Source: Balanoglossus misakiensis (lineage: Eukaryota; Hemichordata). From it: a stretch of 64,000 bases of DNA. Position numbers and translations under genes: made by a program. Positions within the stretch are counted from its first letter, which is position 1. Each line of letters opens with the position of its first letter. Positions 23,001-33,000 of this stretch are shown one piece after another. Location: NCBI GenBank assembly GCA_040954595.2, contig CM082579.2, forward strand, positions 10,540,001 through 10,604,000. Direction: 5' to 3'. The notes beneath the pieces are model-generated. The model was not told the DNA's origin. It saw only the letters and a program-made list of their open reading frames with translations, and did no database searches.

Positions 23001-25983
23001 CCAAGTCATCTGCGAATTATTACTTCAGTCCAAGATAGATTTCGTGATAAATCTCTCAATGCACAAGCAATATTCCCTGTCCCTGACATAAACCCGGTCG
23101 TGTTTTTCTACAGTGAATGCGCGAGGTCTCTCCACCGTGACACCCAATATGTGGACACGTACGTTGAGGAAGCGATTCTATGGGAGTTAGAAGATGTTCT
23201 CGGGTTTTCGATGCATTTTGTAGGGTTGTCTTCCCGTTTCGCTATGTTTCAGTATTTTTGTTCTGTGTACATACATGCAGTTTATCATTCAAATTGTTGA
23301 AACATGATGAACTAGTATCCAGCTTATTAACACGAACTATAAAGATATAGTCAGTACTGTTATTGTTAATCTTCAGTCCTTTCACCAATTAAATTTCACA
23401 TAATTTAACAAACACATTGTCGTTTTTTAGAGTTTGTGTTTAATGAAATGCATGTTGTTATTGTTTTTGTACTCAGGTCTATACCAGGGAAATATGAGAA
23501 TGTACCTTTAAGTGTGCGTGGCATAAGTGTTGATCGGTTCAGTGCCCCATCTGATGTGTTTGCTAACGTCTCCGATAACCCAGCAAACGCTGGATTCTGT
23601 ACCCCGGATGTCCACCACTGTTTACCTTCCGGCTTTCTGAACGTGAGCAACTGTCAACAAGGTTAGTGCTCTTTCCGTGCGAATTTTCAAAGGCAACCTT
23701 TTCTGTAGACTTGCTCCAAGTCTATGGGCTTCATTATGTGTAGGGAACGCGTAGGCCCATCCGAAACCACAAGCTCCGTCCCAAATTCGAAACTCACCTC
23801 ACTACCAAAAACACGCTCAAGGCAAGCATGCACGCAAAAAAGTATTGAAATTATTTATTAAGACAAAAAAACACCGAAAACACAAAAAGGTATTGAGATT
23901 TAAAATCACCAAGCGACTAGTGGGCTAGTCTACCTTTTCTGCAGACTAACCCACCTGTCGCTTGATGATTTTTTTGTCTTATAACGATTCATGGTTATTC
24001 GGTTGATCGACGTCTCGTAATATATTTACTCGTTACTTTTCTTGTGTTTCGGTACTGCACTGAGTTTCGAATTCGGGGCTTAGCTGACGGTTTCGGTTTA
24101 ATACTGCCCGCCTACGCGAGACTTGGGGCAAGTCTACCATTCTGTCATATTTCCGCAAACCGCGTTTTTTTGCGTTAACTGGATGCGTTGAGTCGTGACA
24201 AATCAGCCAGCAATCCAAGCCACAAATTATGCAACTGCGACTGAAATTTATTGCGTAAAATAAATACAACCGTGTAAAAAGGATAACTAAACTGCATGAA
24301 ATTGATCAAAAAGTATATTAGGGCACCCTAACATTTTAAAGAAAAATCCCAAAACCCATAAACGTGATCGTCACCCAGTAATATTCTGTGTATTAAAATG
24401 TACTATCAACAGGTGCCCCAATCGTTCTATCTTTGCCACACTACCTGAACGTTGACCCAGCCTATGTCCTACCAAACATGAAACCGTCCAAGCAAGAACA
24501 CCAAACATACGTAGATGCTCACAGAGTAAGTTTGCCAAATCCACGCATGCGTTCCTGTTGTTATGTATATAGCTGCACATCAACGTGTCTGTCAATTCAT
24601 TAACTTGACGTGATTTGTGTTTATTAGCTTCTTTACTTCTTTCTAACTCTGCTTTCTCTCAATCCAAAGGAAAGTTTGAAATGTAAGCATTCCAGCCATA
24701 AAATGATTTGTGTTTTTATTTTTTATTTTAGTTAACTGGAGTGACTATGCGAGCGGCCAAACGTATGCAAATCAATGTCCATCTTCTGCCAGATAAACAC
24801 TTCACGTAAGAGTCAATGTTATGAAATGAAAATAAGATATCACGGGTTGTATTGGTTCATCAAAAAATTAAAAAATCAGTCGATAATTATTTCCGAAGTA
24901 CGCAAAGATGTTCAGGCATTACATGCATATACCTACTTCTAAGTACTCGGAGTTTGCCAATTTGGAGATGGAATTATTTCGGTAAAATGCCAGTGACCCA
25001 AGGTACTAGTTTAGAAATCTAACGGTTTAAACATTCCTTTTTTCGTTCGGCAGTGATCTCCGTAAAGTGCCCGAAGTGTACTATCCAGTACTTTGGCAGA
25101 ATGAGGTAACGTGTTAGTTCAATGCTGGCAATGGATGCGATTGTTTACACATCTTCGGTAAATTCTGATCACACGAGTATCGGCCTATTACCAATGATTC
25201 AAAAAGCTATAATCACGGTTAAATTATAAACTCTCGAATCTCGTGACTATGAAAATGAATGATAGAATATAATGGTAGGTAGGTAAGATTAATGTATTAA
25301 CTTTTAATTGCAGTCCTATGAAATCGATCAAGCTGATGCCGATGAATTCAAAGCCAAAGTTGTAACACCAGTGACTATCACACACATTGTTCCGTGGGTT
25401 GTGCTTGGTCTGGGTGTGTTGATTTTATTTGTGGTCATAATAGTGACGTTGGTCAGAGCGCGGAAATCCCAAGATTGCAACTTGAAGGTGAGCTGACGGT
25501 GACATCGACTTGATATGTGATGAGGCTATGACTTTATTACCAAAACTATTATTATATAGGCCTAGGCCAACTAGCCAAGTGTTTTCAAACGTGTCTGTCT
25601 GTGGTCCATAGAATATCAGCAATCAATAAATTGAAAGCAGTGCTAGAGATATGTGGAGTCTAAGCGGGGAATCAAAAGGAAAGTAGGCATAGAAATCAAT
25701 GTCGATGGAATACCATGGATTTACTATAGGCCTAACAATTGTATCACGAGGTCTCTGATGTATTGACAAGGGTTGATCTGGCATAATTTTAAATGTTGGT
25801 CTCCAAATGTTTTCATTTGAATAGGGCAAAACCTATGAACCATTGAAGAGTGAACATGGTGAATCGGAAGGAGATGATAAATCTGTCAGATCCCAAGAGG
25901 AAAGTGATAACAAGACAGAGGAGGCACAGGATTCATCACGTGACACGCCAACTTTGGTTCAGGAGCATGCGCAAATCAATTGA
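20037..25983 (+). CDS. SCARB2: LIMP-2/SCARB2-like CD36-family receptor, tandem copy 3 (divergent tail)
   Basis: A 530-residue paralogue, more diverged than copies 1 and 2 are from each other. Exons are 20037-20153, 20776-20936, 21385-21526, 21948-22151, 22419-22560, 22914-22983, 23477-23661, 24413-24525, 24732-24805, 25054-25105, 25314-25487 and 25825-25983, with the same phases as its neighbours. It keeps the first membrane segment, the cysteines around CTPDVHHCLPSG, and a second membrane segment at about 446-467. Its cytoplasmic tail is about 60 residues, twice the length in the other copies, rich in Glu, Asp and Ser, and ends AQIN. The ALI dileucine is absent. Instead YEPL at 482-485, about 15 residues after the membrane, fits the YxxPhi sorting signal. 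It may therefore traffic differently; that is inference. Confidence 0.9.
23706..24136. mobile_element. two inverted copies of one MITE in intron 7 of receptor copy 3
   Basis: Two related units lie head to head: 23706-23932 and 23942-24136. Each begins or ends with AGACTAGCCCACTAGTCGC-like sequence at the centre and TAGACTTG-like sequence at the outside, so the whole folds back. The first unit is flanked by the perfect 9-bp repeat CCTTTTCTG (23697-23705 and 23933-23941). The second has a similar but imperfect flank (CCATTCTG). A solo copy with its own 9-bp duplication lies at 52701-52900. Confidence 0.75.
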
Positions 25984-26612
25984 TCACGGGTTGTCATATC
26001 ACCAAGACCCCAAAGGTCCCGTATCACATGACAGCCCTGGAATGATTGCGTTATGAGGAAGTGTACTGTTTTATCATCTTTGCATTGTTCATACTGCGAC
26101 AATGTTACAATGCAGCACTTTTGTTTGAACATGCTTTGTGCGAGATTTAAATCATTTTGTCAGGGCTGGAACATTAATAGTTACCTGCAAAATATAAATA
26201 TAAACATTCACTGAATCTAACTAACACAGTGAATGCAATGGAAGTCGAATTTTACTTTCTTCTAACTTTATATTATGAATATCGAGAACACTTATTTGAT
26301 ATTACCAGCAAGCATTTTCAAGAGTTTTAAGAATTGTCAGATACAGAGAAACTAAAACTCGGCAAAGCCAAAATTATTGCTAAAGCTTTATTGGAAACGA
26401 CAGTCCATACTTTACAAAGTACGCTGACTGCCTATAGCTTTTTTATGTCTTCAACAATTGTGTGAGTACAGGTATTTTCAGAAACCGGTGTAGTGTGTTT
26501 TTTTATCTTTTATTTTTGTGAATCCTGATTAACTCGTATGAGAATCAATGTATTATTATTTAAAGTGATGAATCAGCCCGTTGTGGCTTGTTGTACTACA
26601 TTTAAGTCGATG

Positions 26613-26618
26613 AATAAA
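26613..26618 (+). terminator. candidate polyadenylation signal of receptor copy 3
   Basis: AATAAA lies about 630 bases after the stop codon of copy 3. It is the clearest signal before MTMR2. Confidence 0.4.
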
Positions 26619-26726
26619 TATATCTATCTATTTATTAAGTGGGTGATTGTGTGATTGAAAAATTGTGTCAGTCTCATGGGAAATATCTTCACACCTTCAA
26701 AATGTATACTTTGTCAGTCATGTTGT

Positions 26727-26790
26727 AGCCTGGTCTCCATACCCAGTGTGTGAGTAGATAGACTTGTGTGTGAATCTAAAACACATTATT
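26727..26790. mobile_element. partial copy of the MITE found in MTMR2 intron 4
   Basis: AGCCTGGTCTCCATACCCAG and a later AATCTAAAACACA match the left arm and part of the right arm of the element at 28968-29051. The rest is decayed. Confidence 0.6.
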
Positions 26791-26919
26791 CATGAGCTAG
26801 TTCTAACCCTATAACCCTATAAACATTGATTTTTTACATGGTGGTACCCTATACCTATGGTACTTGCGTCGTCCAGCACCCCCCCCCCCCCCGTTCCTAT
26901 ACTATAGTCACTGTAGATA

Positions 26920-27004
26920 GACCGAGCGCCCCGCCCAGCCCCGTGAGTCTATATTAGAGAAAAGAGATAGCGAACAAATACACAACATGGCGACTGCCGT
27001 TTGA
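26920..27004 (+). promoter_or_regulatory. MTMR2 promoter-proximal region with YY1-like site and 5-codon uORF
   Basis: A GC-rich stretch with CCCCGCCC (Sp1-like) is followed by CAACATGGCGACTG, which fits the YY1 motif common just downstream of housekeeping start sites. The same ATG (26987) opens a five-codon frame that ends in TGA at 27002-27004, upstream of the MTMR2 ATG. If transcription starts before it, it is an upstream open reading frame. Confidence 0.4.
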
Positions 27005-27079
27005 ATAAAACAGGGAGTTCCGCAAAAATAATTGAAAATCGCGGCATTACCAGGATATTTCACAGAACCCGAAGTCAAA

Positions 27080-30000
27080 ATGGAAAGAAAGGGTAGTCAG
27101 GAACTCCTTGATGATGAAAGACGTGTTGGTAAACATTCTAGGCAGGCAAGTGGAGGAAGTTTGGACTCTCTATCGAGTAGCGAGAGACCGTCTTCCAAAT
27201 CGCCCACTTCAGCTTCCTCGGGATCTCAGTCGCAGGAGAATTTGCAAGCCCAGGAAATGAAGGTAGGATGTGATGCCCAGTTGAGTGGTGATTGTGTTGT
27301 GTGTCGATGACTTCCGTGTTATCAACATATCACACGACCGGTGTCATGTCTGTGTTGTTACGTCGTGATATTCGGTTGACGCGCGAGTATCATCACAGGT
27401 AGCTGCAGTGATTGTAGCGGTTGCTGCTAGGTGAAGCGATCGTATCGCCTGCCTTTGCTGCTAGTTGACGATCTTGCAGTACGCAGCACAGTCGCTTGAA
27501 AGCTTTGTTGCGATCGCCTATGTGCAGCTTTCAAGCGACTGTGGTACGCAGTACAATCTGTGTGCTGCGTACAAGATCATCAACCCAGCAGCGCCCACGA
27601 TCAGCGCAGAGAGCAGTTCTCATTTTAATTCACACATCAATACTATGGTCAGAGATCACCATCCCTCGAGCAGGCGTCAAATCATGATACGTGTATTGCC
27701 CTCGGTAACATATGTTATTATTTAAATATTGACTTCAATTGTAATCAGATTTAGTTGAAATCTTCATTCATTCCACTTTACGCTGATAATGATAGCACAG
27801 TTTTTACCTGACAAATACACAAGTGTGTTTTGTCGAAATGTCGTCGAATAAAGATCTTATTCCTATGTATTAGCACTGGTTGAGCTGACTCGCCTGTCAC
27901 TCACCTATTCTTTCATGCAAGTAATAATAAATGTTACATTCTTATCATAGGTTTTACGTGATGCTAATAGTAAGTTAGCACAGCCAGATGACCCACCTTT
28001 GTTGATTGGTGAGCATATACATGCAATAGGTGGGTCAATGTTTTTTTACTGTTTCTACTGTGACTGAAGTACATTGTGTGTACATGTACGTGAATCTGAT
28101 TTTGATGCCTGGAGGATAGATGACTGAATTGTCTACTACACATGTACATGTACATGTAAAACATGTAGTACGGTATGCACTATCCAATCCCATGAAGCAT
28201 ACATGTACGTCTAACTCAGGGTCAAACAAATTCTGACACCAAGGTGATTTACAGAATGTCTGAAAAATGTATCAGACATTTACGTGTAAATTTGTAGCAT
28301 GATCGAAAACAAACAGACAAAAAGCCATGAGAGCAATGGTTGAAATAGCTGCATGCAAACTGTGTGTTGTATATTAAGATATGTAACACGATGATATTTT
28401 GGACCGAAACTGTTTCTCAATTATCTTTACAGCTAAAGATGTAACATATTTGTGTCCATTCACTGGGCCTGTGAGAGGAACACTGTCTGTAACCAATTAC
28501 AAATTGTTCTTTAAAAGCTCAGATAGGGTAAGTTCTCATTGATTGTACTTTGTAGACTCTATTCCTTGCACATTATTGAACTGGTAATGGTATTGAAATA
28601 CTTATATATAATTCCCCCGTATTTCGAACGAGTGTGCCTGCGTCGCAGACGAGTGATTCCCCGTATAGCAGCCGTATCCATACAGCTATACGGGGAATCA
28701 CGAGTACATTTTGACATATGGTTAATTTCGACAAAATGTATCAGAGTATCCAGAAGTTTAAATGCACCAGTAGAACATTTGATACATGTGTCTGTTGTAC
28801 ACGGATAACAAACCACTGATGTGTATTCTTGGATTCATGTAGGAACCTGCCTTCATAGTCGATGTACCCCTGGGTGTGATCTACAGAATTGAGAAAGTTG
28901 GTGGATCAACAAGCCGAGGAGAAAATGCCTATGGTTTGGAATTGTTTTGCAAGGTATGGTTTACTGCAGCCTGGTCTCCCATACCCAGTGTGTTTTAGAT
29001 AGACTCTAACACAAGTGTATCTAAAACACACTGGGTATAGAGACCAGGCTAGGTTTACTGCTCAAAAAGCTATGATTTTCAGTTCTGCAAAATAGATTTT
29101 TGTGACAACCCATCTATTTTCTAATTGTTGTCAGTCATTCTTGTCGCCCAAGGCCTGTCGTGGCCTGGCCTCATAAAGAAATGAAATGTGCTTGTTTATA
29201 AAACTAGGCCTTCCTTTACCATGTCAGTTCAAAAGTACATAGTGTAGATGTCAAACTTGTAGGCATGGAATTAAGATGTTTTACAGTATTTTCTCTCTGT
29301 AAAGTGACACATTAGATTTGTGATGATTAATTCTTATGGGTTAGGGTCATATTCCATATCTTCCTCGTAACAACCATAACCGTGACTCAGTTTTCATCAT
29401 CCACAGGATTTCCGTAATTTGCGATTTGCACACAAGCAAGAGAATCATTCAAGACGACTTGTGTACGATAAGTTGCAGATGTTTGCTTTTCCTATTTCAA
29501 ATAAACTGGTAAGCAGTCCGACGGAACCACACAGACAGTTGGTACCATACCACTCAAAGCTTTCATAACATTTTAGTCAACTCATCGCTCCATGTTTCAT
29601 GTGACCAGTTCGCAATTTGTTTCTTCCATCCTGTTTCAAACAGTTTATGTTATGAGTACAACATGATTTCCGTCAGTGTTCTTTAATTAAATCTGTAGAT
29701 CCAGTGGGGACTAGGTCATTAACAATGACTTCTTGTTCATTCCACAGCCACTCTTTGCATTTGAATTTAAGGAAGACTTTGGTGAGAATGGCTGGACTGC
29801 ATTTGACCCAATGGCAGAATATAGACGCCAGGTCAGTTGCATGTATCCCTTACTTTCTGGTATCAGCTACCCCCCATGCACAATGTATATTTATTAAAAA
29901 TTAATTTTACTGACTAGTGACTTCATAGGAAGTGATATTATCAGTGTTTGTCTGCTGATACATATGTAGTCTTCTTTGCTCTGGGACGAACACTGAGTGT

Positions 30001-33000
30001 CACAATAATGGCTGCAAACATGTTTACTATGTTTGTGTATTAAAGTAAATATATTTTGAATTTTCAATTATGCGCCATCATCAGTCTGGTAAATATTTCT
30101 TAGTTTATCTAACAAGATAGAAACCAGTTGTAATTTTTGAATTGCTGTGCTTCCCGTATACCATAACATATTGTATTGAAATGAAACATTATTTTGCTGA
30201 TTTTCAAAAAAGTGTTTAATTGTTGACTCATTCAGATCATATCTTGGTGGGGTTTTTTTTCAGGGTCTGCCCACAGAAAGTTGGAGAATCACTAAAATCA
30301 ACGAAAATTATGAATTTTGTGAAACCTATCCTGCAGTGGTAAGTATTTGTTGTGACAATTGATATCTTTGCTTATAGTGTTGCAAATATGTGACATGTGT
30401 ACATACTTGTAGTGGAACATGTAAATCATAGATTAAAGAATTCAATTAATAAGGCAACCTTCCAGCTAGAAGTTAACAGTAAAAAAACGTGCTTGCTATT
30501 GACTGCCAAGTAGCTGAACAGCTCTGATAAGCCATCACAAAAGAGTCTAAATAGTGGATTGATCCAGTGTACTCTGGGAAACCAAATGCAGAACAAAACA
30601 GATTATTTCATGTGCCAGTAGAATATGGATAACCCATGTTTCTTTCAATGGTGGACATGTGTACATGTAGTCGGACAATTGGGAATGTCAGATTCAAAGT
30701 CATGCTAGCTTGTTTGACAGTGCTCACAGTTTACTAAACAGCGCAATGGACATGAATTCATCTGTCAGTATCAAGAGTCCTACGTAAGACATTGATACAA
30801 GGCTTCAGTGGACCTCTGCAATTACCTGGCTTAGTCTGGATACTATAATATATTTTGAACTGAAAAAAATGCTAGTGAAATGCTGTTTTGATGTCACCCC
30901 AAAAATCAGTGAAAGGATTCTAGATTTGGGTACAATTTGCTCTATAGCGCTCTCGCCTAGCGGCTCCTGCTATATGTCGTGAATTGTACTCAAATCTCGC
31001 GTACACCCATCTTCGTTAATTTGGTAGGGGTTCTTGATTAATTTGTGTATTTTTGATATTCAGCTTGCCGTACCAGCAGCTGCAGATGATGATGAACTCA
31101 GGCGTGTGGCTGCATTCAGAAGTAGAAACAGAATACCTGTGAGTATTTCAATCTTCTCTGATCAGAGTCACTGCTCTCTCTCTCTCTCTCCTAACAATAG
31201 GAAATTTTAGTGCAGCAGAACTAACACTGATGATTTGGAGTGCTGTACTCACTTTGTGTGGCATTTGTCAAATACAAGTGGCAGTGTGAGCCGTTTTTCA
31301 CAAACTGTATACACATTGACCAAGAGGTCTTGATGCAAGACTCTCACAGCCCACAGTTCACTACAAGACTCTTTACATGTTGCACACTGACATGCCCTCA
31401 ACAGTTTAGCAAAAGAGAAGCCCCATATGGTGTTGTATAGTGAACTCTCGCCATTGAGGGCACACACTTTTCATTAAAAATCTCTGAAAAAAATTGAAAC
31501 ACACACATAATACAGTGTAGATATCACCGCTGAAAGAATTCAATATGATTTGCTAGGTGTTGTCATGGATACATCCTGAAAGTCAAGCAACCATCACAAG
31601 ATGCAGTCAGCCAATGGTTGGTGTTGGTGGCAAGAGAAGTAAGGATGACGAGAAGTACATTCAGCACATACTGGATGCCAACGCACAGTCACATAAATTG
31701 GTCATAATGGATGCTAGACCAAGTGTCAATGCCATGGCAAATAAGGTACATTGTATGTCTTCATTCTTCCTTGCCATTTTCACCACAGTATGGTACAATC
31801 TGAAAGCTCCTGTTTTGCTCGTTTGATTGATGAGCTAATTATATCAATGTATCATTTGTATGCATGGATCATTCAATTGAATTGGAATCACTTTGAATGT
31901 TGTTTTATTTGATGTTTTACCCAATTTTGTTATGAAAAGTTGGATGAAAAAACTCGCCAAAATGAACAATCGGTCTGTACCATTTATTCATATTGGCGAG
32001 ATATGTACTGTCATATCCTACAAACAGGATGGAAGTTGTGTGGTTGAACGTTGATTCACTATATATCCACTTGAAGAATAACATAAACAGTGTCTTGTAT
32101 CAAACTTAATTAATGGAGAAAGGGCAGCCAAAGAGAGACTTTGTCCCTTTAATGACTGCAAACTTTTCACTTTCACTTTCACAGGCCAAAGGAGGTGGTT
32201 ATGAAAGTGAAGAGACTTACCAGAATGCTGAAGTTGTCTTCTTAGACATCCACAACATTCATGTCATGAGAGAAAGGTTTGTGACTTATCAGCAGCTCAT
32301 GCTGGACCCTAGCTGATGTTTGTCAGAATTTTTATGTTGTCGGTTATCTACGGTTTCTTGTTATTCTTCCAAAAGTATAATCGAGTCGTTTCATCGGAGT
32401 TTTCTTAAATTGCTGATATAATCTCATGCCCCTGGTCACCAAATGATTGGCAAACTGACTCATTATGACCAACTGTGTATAAGAGTTAGCTGTAAGCATC
32501 CAATGTTCCTAAAAAGAAAGTAGTTAATGTCACTTATATTTGAATAGTTAATTGTGAAACAAAGTCATTTAATAAGTCGCAGCGGTATTATAAGTCGCAG
32601 CCCTTCTTTGAAAGACTTGTGTGGGAGGAGATTTTTAGAAAATGGAAACAACAGAACATTGGTATTATAAGTCGCACCCCCTTTTCGGCACACACTGTCA
32701 CTCATAAAAGGCGCGTCTTATAAAATGACTTTAACGGTATTGCCGATATCACAGCACTTGATAAGTATACATAGTTGACATGCTGAACTTTTGGCAATTT
32801 AGACCTTTAGTTTTGGCAAGTAGAACAAGAAAATATAGTTTTTTTGTAGAACAATAGAGTGAAATAATCATCAAAAGTTACAGCTACCATGCCTTTAAGT
32901 ATCAAATAGTGGAGTTAGCTGTGAGTCTTTATCAATATATCAAGTGCTGTTGCTTTCAATATACTACAACCACTATAATGATGAGCAATCTGTCTATTCC

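Larger units (their letters stand above)
25984..27079. other. intergenic region between the receptor array and MTMR2
   Basis: It contains the 3' UTR of copy 3, a candidate polyadenylation signal, a partial MITE (26727-26790), a C-run (about 26879-26892), and the GC-rich MTMR2 promoter and 5' UTR. No further gene is visible. Confidence 0.65.
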
